Source: Cupriavidus necator N-1
GTDB lineage: Bacteria > Pseudomonadota > Gammaproteobacteria > Burkholderiales > Burkholderiaceae
NCBI RefSeq assembly: GCF_000219215.1
Contig: NC_015727.1
Location: 1,116,001 to 1,180,000 of the forward strand
Direction: 5' to 3'
Length of the DNA: 64,000 bases
The notes below the pieces were generated by a model. It saw only the letters and a list, made by a program, of their open reading frames with translations, had not been told where the DNA came from and did no database searches. Each line of letters begins with the position of its first letter. The stretch's first letter is position 1. Below, one piece after another: positions 44,235 through 53,075 of this stretch. The position numbers and the translations under genes are program-made.

Positions 44235-45434
44235 ATGGACTTTCGAGCCGACCCCAACCTCACGCAGTTCCGCCAGCAGGTACGCACGTTCCTGCGCGAT
44301 CACCTGCCCGCCGACACGCCAAGCCGCAACCACGGCATGCGTTCTCCGCGCGACACGCTAGTCGCGTGGCAGAGCACCCTCAATAGACAAGGCTGGGGTG
44401 CGCCGTCCTGGGCGTCCGAGCACGGGGGGCCGGGCTGGACCGTGCAGCAGCGCCTGGTGTTCGACGAGGAATGCGCGCTGGCTGGCGCCCCCTCGCAGGA
44501 CAATTTCGCGCAGAAGCTCGTGGGCCCCGTAATCAACCATTTCGGCACCCCCGCGCAGCGGGAGGAGCATATCGGCGCGATCCTGTGCGGTGACCGGATC
44601 TGGTGCCAGGGCTTCTCGGAACCTGGCTCCGGTTCTGACCTGGCCTCACTGCGCACGCAGGCCATGCGCGATGGCGATGACTACATCATCAATGGCCAGA
44701 AGACCTGGACCAGCTATGCCCACCACGCCGACTGGATCTTCCTGCTCGTGCGCACGGGCGCTGGCGAGAGGAAGCAGGCGGGCATCAGCTTCCTGCTGGT
44801 GGACATGAAGACGCCGGGCATCACCGTGCGGCCGATCATCAGCATCGACGGCTGCCACCACCTGAACGAGACGTTCTTCGACAACGTACGGGTGCCCGCC
44901 ACGAACCTGATCGGCGAGGAAGGCCGCGGCTGGCAGGTGACCAAGTTTCTGCTGAACAACGAGCACGCATTCACGGCCGACCTGCCGACGCTGCGCCGCA
45001 TGCAACGCCAACTGCGCACGGTGGCGGCAGCGCCGGCTCAGGGCCGCGCGCTGCGCACGCAACCGCAGTTTGCGCTGCGGCTGGCCCGCTACGAGGCCGA
45101 GATGGAGGCCGTGTCGGTGCTGGTGCAGCGCGTGGCCGCCCTGGAACAGGCCGGCGACCACAGCGCCACCGCGCACGCCTTGGGTTCGGTGCTGAAGATC
45201 CTCGGCACGGAACTCCAGCAGCAGATGGGGCAGTTCCTGGTCGAGAGCCTGGGGGACTATGCGCCCGTGGCCTATCCGTTCAGCGCGGAAGGCAGCGAGG
45301 CAGAGCCGCTGCCGATGCAGGACACCATGCAGGACCTTGCCACCGAAGCGTTCTTCCGCCGCGCCACCACGATCTACGGGGGCACCAGCGAGATCCAGCG
45401 CGGCATCATCGCCAAGGCGAAGTTCCAGCTCTGA
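44235..45434 (+). CDS. Acyl-CoA dehydrogenase
   Basis: A 399-residue acyl-CoA dehydrogenase of the FadE-like branch. WCQGFSEPGSGSDLASLRTQ and GQKTWTSYAHHADWIFLLVR are the flavin/substrate blocks; the end reads RRATTIYGGTSEIQRGIIAK. It is monocistronic, divergent from the isomerase gene, and followed by a good intrinsic terminator. The substrate is unknown. Confidence 0.88.
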   Translation: MDFRADPNLTQFRQQVRTFLRDHLPADTPSRNHGMRSPRDTLVAWQSTLNRQGWGAPSWASEHGGPGWTVQQRLVFDEECALAGAPSQDNFAQKLVGPVINHFGTPAQREEHIGAILCGDRIWCQGFSEPGSGSDLASLRTQAMRDGDDYIINGQKTWTSYAHHADWIFLLVRTGAGERKQAGISFLLVDMKTPGITVRPIISIDGCHHLNETFFDNVRVPATNLIGEEGRGWQVTKFLLNNEHAFTADLPTLRRMQRQLRTVAAAPAQGRALRTQPQFALRLARYEAEMEAVSVLVQRVAALEQAGDHSATAHALGSVLKILGTELQQQMGQFLVESLGDYAPVAYPFSAEGSEAEPLPMQDTMQDLATEAFFRRATTIYGGTSEIQRGIIAKAKFQL

Positions 45435-45488
45435 AGTGTCTCCACGATTGCCTGTTGCTGCCATTCGCAGCCACAGGCAACGGTTCTG

Positions 45489-45516
45489 GCCGGGCAGTGA
45501 CCCGGCTCCTTTTTTT
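45489..45516 (+). terminator. Intrinsic terminator
   Basis: GCCGGG-CAGTGA-CCCGGC followed after TCC by seven T residues, 55 bases after the acyl-CoA dehydrogenase stop. Confidence 0.8.
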
Positions 45517-45559
45517 GCCCGACCCACAAGAAAAGAAAAGCCACGCGGCATCGAGGGAT

Positions 45560-45973
45560 GTCTCTGCGTGCCGTCCGGGTGATCGACGCCGCCACGCACA
45601 CCGGACGCTTGGGACCGTGGCGCTCTATCGTCATCTCGATCTCGGTTTGTGCGCCGCCGTCTTCGAGCGCACCGTAGGGTATTCCCATGAAGCCGCCGCG
45701 CCGGCTACCGACCGGCACCGGTGCAGGACAACGCTACTTGCCCTGGTCACGTTCGCGATCCCAGGCAGCAGGCTTAGCGTCAGGCGTCCCTGGGCGACGG
45801 TGGTGCCAAGCGCGCCGGATCTCGCGCGGCCTCCTCTGGCCGTGGATTCGTTAGTGACCCCGGTGGCGTCGGCAAACGGTGTTTAGGCGGCACTGGCCGA
45901 TGGCGACCCAGTCACCGACGCCGATGACCTCGCCCATCGGCGTTGGCTCGCGGGTTTCTTCTTTGATGTTCAT
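45560..45973 (-). pseudogene. Broken MaoC-family acyl dehydratase
   Basis: The minus strand starts MNIKEETREPTPMGEVIGVG and DWVAIGQ, then the frame changes and continues FADATGV, GTTVAQGRLTLSLLPGI, PVGSRRGG, AQTEIEMTIERHGPKRPVC and VAASITRTA. These are the ordered blocks of a MaoC/NodN-type hydratase, with the catalytic Asp-x4-His region damaged by deletions and frameshifts. Its ATG overlaps the stop of the acyl-CoA dehydrogenase upstream (ATGA), so it was once the second gene of that operon. Confidence 0.65.
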
Positions 45974-47124
45974 GCCTGTACTCGTTCGTTGTTGAGGGAA
46001 TGCTGCAACGCTTCGGCCACCAGTGATTCATGGAGGTCGGCGTTGCCGAACAGCGCATCGGCTACCACTGCGCGCTTGAAGTAATGACCGACGATATATT
46101 CATCAGTCATGCCAATACCGCCGTGCAGCTGGATGCCCTGGCCGCACACATACTTGGCCGCGCGGCCGACCAGCGACTTCGCCTGCGACACCGTGCGCTG
46201 CACGTCGTCCGGCGTGCCGGTCTCCACGGTCGCAAGCAGCGCATATAGCATCGAACGCGCCAGCTCCGTCTCGGCGGCCATGTCAGCCATGCGATGCTGC
46301 AGGACCTGGAAGCTGCCGATAGGCACGCCAAACTGCTTGCGTACCTTCAGGTACTCCGCCGTGATCTCGATCGTCTTGTCCATGGCGCTGACGAGTTCCG
46401 CACACAGCGCCGCCGTGGCCTGAAACAGACCATGCTGGAGCGCTGCCAGGCCAGTGCCGGGCTCGCCCAGCAGCGCGTCGCCTGGCACGGCGGCGATGTC
46501 AAACGTGATCTCCGCCGCCCAGGTGGCGTCATGGAGCGGCACCGCGCGGCACGTTACCCCCGGCGTGTCGGCACGGACTACGAAGAGGCGGAGTTCTCCA
46601 CCATGCATGGCAGACACGACAAAGGCGTCGGCCTCGGTGCCACCGAGCACGAGCGTCTTGGTGCCGTTTAGCACGTAACCGCCCGCTGTCGCCTCGGCGC
46701 ACGTGGCGATGGGGGCCGGCAGGCCCCGAGTTCCCGCTTCGCTGTAGGCCAGCGCCACCCGCCGCGATCCGTCTGCCAGCGCGGGTAGCAGTGCATCGCG
46801 CTGCGCGGGCGTGGCGCCGGCCAGCAACGTCTGCGCAGCGGCCACGGCACAGCCGAGGAACGGCTCGATCACGAGGCCGCGGCCGAACTGGCCCGCGATC
46901 AGCACGGTGTCGAGCAACGTGCCGCCCAGGCCGCCCTGTGCTTCGGGCAACGCGGCGGCAAGCCAGCCGTTGTTCGCGAACGTGGCCCAGTGCCGGCCAT
47001 CGCAGCGCGACCCGGACTTGACCAGCGCGGTGCGCGCCTCGAAGCCGTAGTCCTTCTCGACGAAGCGCGCCACGCTGTCCTGCAGCAGCTGCTGCTCAAA
47101 GGTAAGTTCGAAATTCATGTTCAT
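45970..47124 (-). CDS. Acyl-CoA dehydrogenase
   Basis: A 384-residue acyl-CoA dehydrogenase, with FTLEQ-like N-terminus (FELTFEQQLLQDSVARFVEK), LNGTKTLVLGGTEADAFVVS in the middle domain, YLKVRKQFGVPIGSFQVLQH and a C-terminal QLHGGIGMTDEYIVGHYFKR. The normal SEPxxGSD block is degenerate (AYSEAGTRGLP), as in small-subunit-like members of steroid-type pairs. A broken hydratase gene follows in the same operon. Confidence 0.85.
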   Translation of the reverse strand: MNMNFELTFEQQLLQDSVARFVEKDYGFEARTALVKSGSRCDGRHWATFANNGWLAAALPEAQGGLGGTLLDTVLIAGQFGRGLVIEPFLGCAVAAAQTLLAGATPAQRDALLPALADGSRRVALAYSEAGTRGLPAPIATCAEATAGGYVLNGTKTLVLGGTEADAFVVSAMHGGELRLFVVRADTPGVTCRAVPLHDATWAAEITFDIAAVPGDALLGEPGTGLAALQHGLFQATAALCAELVSAMDKTIEITAEYLKVRKQFGVPIGSFQVLQHRMADMAAETELARSMLYALLATVETGTPDDVQRTVSQAKSLVGRAAKYVCGQGIQLHGGIGMTDEYIVGHYFKRAVVADALFGNADLHESLVAEALQHSLNNERVQA

Positions 47125-47157
47125 TTGGGTTGGAAAAGCGGAACTTCATACGTCAGA

Positions 47158-47445
47158 GGGAAAGCAGTGTGCGCGGGCGAAGGCCATCAGACCGGATCAG
47201 TTGAACACGCCGCGCGACAGGCCCGGTGGGAACAACGCCGGCTTGAACATCGGGATGGCCCCACGCCAGGCAGCTCCCCACGGTCCAGCCGGCGTCGTTG
47301 CGCGCGGTGCGGATGGTGCGTCGCTGCGACATCAGATAGAACTCCTTGCTGCGTACGACGAATACCTGGTTCTTGACCTCGCGCGCCTGTTCGCTCAGCA
47401 GCGCCAGCGTGAACGGGGCGATCTTTGCCGGGTTCAGCGCATCAG
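47158..47445 (-). pseudogene. Short-chain dehydrogenase C-terminal remnant
   Basis: The minus strand reads NPAKIAPFTLALLSEQAREV, QVFVVRSKEFYLMSQRRTIR and NDAGWTV, like the C-terminal third of the SDR group with N-P-A-x-V-A-P and EIYLMSQ motifs. Then the frame shifts, and the neighbouring frame gives MFKPALFPPGLSRGVFN before a stop. No NAD-binding part is present. The rest of 47446-47755 shows no gene. Confidence 0.6.
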
Positions 47446-47755
47446 AACCTGCATGCGTGCCCGGGCTTCGTGGCGTGCTGGCCGGGACGCTGCCTGCCAT
47501 GCGTGTGAACGCGAACAGCGCGACGCGGTTCAGGCGCCCCCATTGCACTTCTGCCCGGATGGACCATCATCGCGGCGCGGCCGGCCGGGGAGTACTCCCC
47601 GACGTGGGTGGAAGGCGGTGGCGGAACTTATGATGAAATTTGTTAGGGCGAAATTTGAACGGACTTAAGGGGAACTGCAGCGGGACTATCCAGTGCTGGG
47701 GACGTGCGCCATCCCCACTCCCGTGCATGACGTGGCCTGGCCGCAGTTGCGCACG

Positions 47756-50700
47756 TCAAGCCGCCAGCGCGCTGCCCGGTTGCGACGGCGCCAGGTCGCG
47801 CAGCCGCGCTGCAGCCCTACCCCGGCCGTTGACACCGAGCTTCACGTAGATGTTTTTGAGATGCCATTTCACCGTTTCGGGCGACACGTTGAGCACACTC
47901 GCGATCTTCTTGTTCGACATGGCCTGCGCCAGCAGCCCGAGAACCTCGCGCTCGCGCTCGCTCAGCATGGCGATGGCCCCCGCCTGCGCCGAGGTACCTG
48001 GCGGCGCAGGCGCGGCCGTTATGGCAGCCGTCAGCAAACGGCGCGCGTAGAAAGCAAGCACGGGGTCGTCGAGCCCCTCACCGATGAGTGCCGCGAACGA
48101 TGGTGCAGCACCGGCCGTCGCGTCGAGCAGCGTGCGGGTCAGCCCCGAACCATGCCCCGTCCGAAGCGCCCGCACTAATGCAGCGCGCGCACCTGCGCTA
48201 TTGCCTGCTGCATGGCGTGCCAGCGCCGTCTGCAGCCACAGTGTGGCGGACCGGGCGGGCCCTGCTTCGCTTTCCAGTATGAGCCGAGCTTCGAGGCGTG
48301 CCGCCGCGTTCGCATAGTCGTGCGTATGAAGCAACATCTCGATCCCGGCCTGTGCAGCGATGCGGGCGACATGGGCGGCTACCGTGCCGGGCTGGCCGGC
48401 GTAGCGCTGCGCAAGCTGCTGCACGCGCCGGAGCACCGCATTGGCGCGTTCGGTCTCACCGAGCTGAAGATGCCGGCTCAAACGCAGGAGCAGCGCCTCC
48501 GCCAGCAGGCGGTCGATCCGATAGCGCACGGCGTAGGCTTCGAGCCGGTCCAGGCACGCGGTGGCCTGCGCCCGCCGCCCGGTGAGCCAGTACGCCCTGG
48601 ACAGAACTGTGAACGCTCGCAGTACCACATCGGGCAGCGACACGCGCTCGAGCATTGCGATGCGCGGCTCTAGCAACTCGCATGCGCTGTCATAGTCGTT
48701 GAGCTCATAAAGGATGTCGGCCAGCAAACCGGCGGCCATGCATGTCAGTCCGAGGAAAGCGGGGCCGCGGCGCTCGGCCTCGCGCAGCACCTCGCGGGCA
48801 CTCTTGGCCGCGTGCTGGATCTCGCCCTCCATCGCCAGGCTCATCGCGGTGATATAGCGGCCAAACATGCTGCTGCGCGGCACATTGCTGCGTCGCTCGG
48901 TATCGCTTTGTAGGCGGCGCGCCTCTTTGTATTCTCCGCGCAGCAGGAAGTACCACGACAGCACGTTGCTGCGGCAGGTCCACCAGAGATCGTCTGCCTG
49001 GGGCGGGATCGCCCAGAGTTCGGGCAGCATGCCGATGATCGTGTCGATATCATCCAGCTGCACCGCGCGGCCGGCGCGAAGCAGGCAGACGACGTAGGGG
49101 TGGACGGTGTCGGTGCGGTCGCACAGCACTGCGAGCCGCTCCAGGCTCTGTTCCAGCCCGTCCACGTCGCGCATGTAGAGCCGCAGGAACGCCACCAGCG
49201 CCAGCAGGCCGAAGCGGCTCTGCACCTGGTCATCGGGCAGCCGGCGCATCAGCGTCAGCAGCTGCGTCAGGTCGCCGCTCTTGAGCAGGTCGTGCCCGCT
49301 TGATTCCACCATTGCCGCGGCGGCAGCCGCCTCGCCCGCGCGCACGGCGTGGTAGACGGCGTCGCCGAGCTGGCCGCGTCGGTCGAACCAGCTCCAGGCG
49401 GCGGCATGCAGCGCGCGCGCCTCCGTGGTGACGCAGGCAATGTCCGGATCGCCAATCCTGCCGTTATCCGCGGGCTCCAGCCTCGCCAGCAGCGTTTCTC
49501 GCAGCAGCGGATGGATCCGATACCACGCCTCGCTGTCGCCGCTGCCTACCTGGGTGATGAATTGGTTGTCGGATTCGAGCCGGGCCAGCCGCGCGGCGAT
49601 GCGCGACGGGGTATCGGTCTCGCCCGGCATTGCCGCGCACAGGTTGGCGCAGAAATGAGGGCAGACGGCCATGCGCGTGAGCATGGCGAGGTCATCCGAT
49701 GCCATCAGGCCCAGCACCTCACGCTCGAAATACGCGGCGAACATGTGCGGGTCTCTTGCACGTGCGAACGGATAGTCACCGCCCTGCCGTTTCCGCAATT
49801 CCACGGCGAAGAGCTGCAGCCCCGCCACCCAGCCATCGGTCAGCGCGTGAAGAGCCGCGGCGTCGCGCGTCGACACCGCACCGACCTGGTCATGCAGAAA
49901 GCGTGCCGACTCCTCCGGCGTAAAGCGCAGGTCGTGCATGTCGAGCTCGGTCAGCAGCCGTTGAGCGCGCAATGCCTCGAGCGCCAGGGGCAGCGCGCTG
50001 CGCGAGCTGAACGCAAGATGGAGCTTTGGCGGCGCGTAGTCGAGCAGACGCTGGAGCGCACGAAAGATGCGTGTGTCAGTGAGGTGGTGCAGATCATCGA
50101 TCATCAAAACCAACTCGCGCTCGCGCTGGTCTAGCGTCTGCACCAGCGTAATGACCCAGTGTTCGATCGCGTTATCGTCCTGGCCGGTGCCGGTCAGAGC
50201 TGCCGCGTTGCGCGCGATGGCGGGATCCGCCTCGGCCAGGCTGGCCAGCAGGCATTCGAAGAATCGTGCGGGCGCGTTGTCTTCCACGCCCAGCGCCAGC
50301 CAGCTCACGTCGAAGCCCAGTGAGATCAGCCCCTTGCGCCAGACCATCAACGCGCTTGTCTTGCCCGCGCCGGCCTGGCCTTGGATCACCACGCAGCGCT
50401 GCCGGCGCGCGTCCAGCAGCCGGCTCATCAGTCGCTCGCGCGGCAGCAGCTTGCGCACATGACGCGGCGGCAGCAGCTTTGCGCTGGCCACGGCTTCTAC
50501 CGTGCGCGGGCGGACCCGCGGCGCTGCTGGATGCGATACCAGCGAAAGGACTGGCTGTGCGGTGGCGCGCGGCGGCGGCGATGGCTGTATCGGCGCTTGG
50601 GCACGCCCGCGGCCGATCATAGGCCATGCGTGCCCTGCCGGCGCCAGGTCGGCGGCATCGACCGGCTCTACCAGGCCGACCACATCCACTTCGCAATGGG

Positions 50701-51661
50701 GGGCCGCGTCAGCCCCGCGCACCCAGTCGAACGGCCGCCGCGCTTCATGCTGTCCTACCGCCGCAAGCACCTGCGCGACGCTTGCCGGCAATCCGCCGGA
50801 CGATTCTCGCAGCAACGCCTGGACGCCGCGCAGCCAAGCGGCGTGGCCCGCCACGAAGCGCACGGTCCAGCGTTGGCCGGCCAGCACCTCCTGTACCTTG
50901 GGATGCTCGTGCGAGAGAGGGTTGTCAGCCAGAATCAGCAACTGGCGGCCAGGCGGCGCGTGCGGCGCCAGCCGGCGCAGGAAGGCCAGCCAGCCGCCGA
51001 CGCGTCCGGCATCGGAATCAGGCGCGCTAGCGGCGTCGAGCATCTTCAGCGTGGTCAGGAACGACACCCCCATCGTGCGGCGGAAAGCTGCGCTGTTGCG
51101 CTGGTTGGCTACGGCAAATGCCGGTTTGCCGGCGGGAGCGCCCGCCTCCATCGCCACGGCCACCGCATGCTCGGGCGCCGCGAGGTAGAGGCCGACGATC
51201 TCGGCGGCGTGCAGTTTATCGGCCGTGCCGGACAGTAACGCGGCAGCGGCGGTTCGATCCGGGCGGGCCGGCAGGCCGCTGGCACGCCAGTGGCGCGACA
51301 CGCAGGCCGAGCTAACGCCCAGTTCGGCGGCAAGCTGGCGCGCGCTCAGTGTTCCGGGCTCGGCATCGCGTGCCAGCGCCACGAGACGAGCGACGTCCAT
51401 CCGCACCGGCGGCGCACCGCGAGGCAGATCCCGTTCGATCCCGGCCAGCCGCGACACGGCATAGCGGTCGCGCCAGCGCGCCACCTGTACGCGCCCTACG
51501 CCGACCTCGGCCGCGATGTCCTTGTTCTGCCATCCTGCGGCAGCCAGCAGAATCATGCGCGCGCGCTGGGCGAGCCGCGCGTTTCCCGAACCTGCCGCAG
51601 CGAGCGCCTCGAGTTCTGCACGCTCGGTGTCGGTCAGCACGATGTGGCAAGCGAAACGCAT
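47756..51661 (-). CDS. IS630-type transposase fused to a MalT/LuxR-type STAND regulator
   Basis: One open frame of 1301 residues. Residues 1-135 are the two winged-helix units of IS630-family transposases (NKDIAAEVGVGRVQVARWRD; LAAELGVSSACVSRHW). Residues about 150-315 match the IS630 DDE domain, but the catalytic triad reads Glu172, Asp246 (LILADNPLSHE) and Gln281 (AAWLRGVQALL), so it should be inactive. After a linker (320-395) comes a STAND ATPase with Walker A GQAGAGKTS (428-436) and Walker B LVLMIDDLH (517-525), then helical TPR-like repeats to about 1200, and a LuxR helix-turn-helix (LSEREREVLGLLAQAMSNKK, from 1233). The last two parts match MalT/AlkS-type inducer-dependent activators. 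It lies alone inside the catabolic island and could control it. Confidence 0.85.
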   Translation of the reverse strand: MRFACHIVLTDTERAELEALAAAGSGNARLAQRARMILLAAAGWQNKDIAAEVGVGRVQVARWRDRYAVSRLAGIERDLPRGAPPVRMDVARLVALARDAEPGTLSARQLAAELGVSSACVSRHWRASGLPARPDRTAAAALLSGTADKLHAAEIVGLYLAAPEHAVAVAMEAGAPAGKPAFAVANQRNSAAFRRTMGVSFLTTLKMLDAASAPDSDAGRVGGWLAFLRRLAPHAPPGRQLLILADNPLSHEHPKVQEVLAGQRWTVRFVAGHAAWLRGVQALLRESSGGLPASVAQVLAAVGQHEARRPFDWVRGADAAPHCEVDVVGLVEPVDAADLAPAGHAWPMIGRGRAQAPIQPSPPPRATAQPVLSLVSHPAAPRVRPRTVEAVASAKLLPPRHVRKLLPRERLMSRLLDARRQRCVVIQGQAGAGKTSALMVWRKGLISLGFDVSWLALGVEDNAPARFFECLLASLAEADPAIARNAAALTGTGQDDNAIEHWVITLVQTLDQRERELVLMIDDLHHLTDTRIFRALQRLLDYAPPKLHLAFSSRSALPLALEALRAQRLLTELDMHDLRFTPEESARFLHDQVGAVSTRDAAALHALTDGWVAGLQLFAVELRKRQGGDYPFARARDPHMFAAYFEREVLGLMASDDLAMLTRMAVCPHFCANLCAAMPGETDTPSRIAARLARLESDNQFITQVGSGDSEAWYRIHPLLRETLLARLEPADNGRIGDPDIACVTTEARALHAAAWSWFDRRGQLGDAVYHAVRAGEAAAAAAMVESSGHDLLKSGDLTQLLTLMRRLPDDQVQSRFGLLALVAFLRLYMRDVDGLEQSLERLAVLCDRTDTVHPYVVCLLRAGRAVQLDDIDTIIGMLPELWAIPPQADDLWWTCRSNVLSWYFLLRGEYKEARRLQSDTERRSNVPRSSMFGRYITAMSLAMEGEIQHAAKSAREVLREAERRGPAFLGLTCMAAGLLADILYELNDYDSACELLEPRIAMLERVSLPDVVLRAFTVLSRAYWLTGRRAQATACLDRLEAYAVRYRIDRLLAEALLLRLSRHLQLGETERANAVLRRVQQLAQRYAGQPGTVAAHVARIAAQAGIEMLLHTHDYANAAARLEARLILESEAGPARSATLWLQTALARHAAGNSAGARAALVRALRTGHGSGLTRTLLDATAGAAPSFAALIGEGLDDPVLAFYARRLLTAAITAAPAPPGTSAQAGAIAMLSEREREVLGLLAQAMSNKKIASVLNVSPETVKWHLKNIYVKLGVNGRGRAAARLRDLAPSQPGSALAA

Positions 51662-52373
51662 ACGTGGTGTTCCTCCTTATTGCTGGCGGCCCGTCAGAAG
51701 TACCATCTGGCCCCGCCCCCCGTATGTCCCGTTGCTACGGCGGGCCGTACGACCCTAATATTCGTCGAAGCCTTTGGCGCAGGCACTTTTGCTGCCGGGG
51801 AAGACTACCAAGGATGCATGGCGAGCCAACCTAGCCAGAATGGCGAGCGCTGGCTCGCATAGTGATGTCTACGGAACAAAACACGGGGTCAACTCGGTAA
51901 AGGTCGTGCCGTTTTCTCGTATCCGCTGCTGAACCGCACCCAGCCATGCCCCACGTCCTCCCCCCCGCCGAAGCACTGATGGACCTGCTCCACGAGGTGC
52001 GGCAAGTCAGCCGCCAACTACAGGTAGCCGCCCGGCGCTGCACGCGCGGAATCACCTATGCCGACGCGCTGCGGGACCTGATCGACGACCGCATGCTGGG
52101 TGCCGATCGGCGCGCGCGAATCATCTGCTACGCGTCGGCGGCGGAGCTTGGCGTCCACGTTGAACTGGCTGCCGAACACGCCCGGCAGGCGATGACGGGG
52201 GGCTCGGGTTTCCGATGCGCGTGCTGTTCTGGGCCGCCTACCGACGTATGCAGTCGGGGCGGCACCGGCGGCCGGGCGCCTGGCCCCGGCCTGACTGAGA
52301 GCCGGAAGCGACAAGCGAAGACATTCACCGGTGGGCGCCTCATTGATTACACCGGCACAGGAGATACAGCCAC
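51662..52373. other. Upstream region of the regulator and of DUF2889
   Basis: About 710 bases. A plus-strand frame from ATG 51946 begins MPHVLPPAEALMDLLHEVRQ and stays plausible to about 52200, then becomes Cys/Gly/Pro-rich and overlaps the DUF2889 gene. A small hypothetical protein is possible but unsupported by a ribosome site or a known family. Promoters of the divergent regulator and the plus-strand operon should lie here. Confidence 0.3.
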
Positions 52374-52946
52374 ATGCCCCTTCCCACCCGCAAGCCCCTG
52401 CATAGGCGGCAGATCACCTGCACCGCCTACCTGCGCGACGACGGCGTGATCGACATCGAAGCAGAGTTGAAAGACGTCTCGCCCGACGGCACGCACCTGC
52501 TGTTCAAGCAGGTGCCGCCCGGCGGCGCCATCCACCATATGCACGTCTCGGTGACGGTGGACATGGACCTCGTGATCCAAGACATCACCGCCCGCATGCT
52601 GAGCGGTCCGGCCGGCAGCTGCCCCGAAGTGGAACCGGCCTACGATGCGCTGCGCGGCCTGGCGCTGCGCGCGGGCTTCCGGCGCATGGTCAAGGAGCGC
52701 GTGGGCGGCGTGAAAGGCTGCACGCACATGACCGACCTGCTTGGCCCGATGGCCACCACAGCCGTGCAGAGCCGCTTCGCGCTCGACCGTGCCCGGCGCA
52801 ATGGTCGCATGCCTGGAGATGAAGTCGGCTTCATGCCTAAGCCGGCGCTGATCGAGTCGTGCCACACCTATCGCGCGGAAAGCGCCGCCGTGAAGGTCAT
52901 CTGGCCGCCGCACCGCCGCACGCGCGACGCCGACACCCCAACCTAG
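52374..52946 (+). CDS. DUF2889 protein
   Basis: A 190-residue DUF2889 protein: KPLHRRQITCTAYLRDDGVI near the start, GPAGSCPEVEPAYDALRGLA, VKERVGGVKGCTHMTDLLGP and ESCHTYRAESAAVKVIWPPH. The conserved Cys and His residues suggest a metal or catalytic site. The family often lies beside CoA-linked catabolic genes in beta-proteobacteria, as here ahead of the thiolase-like/DUF35 pair. The function is unknown. Confidence 0.8.
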   Translation: MPLPTRKPLHRRQITCTAYLRDDGVIDIEAELKDVSPDGTHLLFKQVPPGGAIHHMHVSVTVDMDLVIQDITARMLSGPAGSCPEVEPAYDALRGLALRAGFRRMVKERVGGVKGCTHMTDLLGPMATTAVQSRFALDRARRNGRMPGDEVGFMPKPALIESCHTYRAESAAVKVIWPPHRRTRDADTPT

Positions 52947-53075
52947 GACTGCGCGCCCGCCTGAAAAGCGCTTCGCCTGCCCCGTGACAGCGCGAGCATG
53001 GCCGTGCGGGCCAGGCCCGCTCTCGTCCGCAAAACGTTTCATCCCCCGCCAACGTTTCGATTGAAGGAATCAAAC

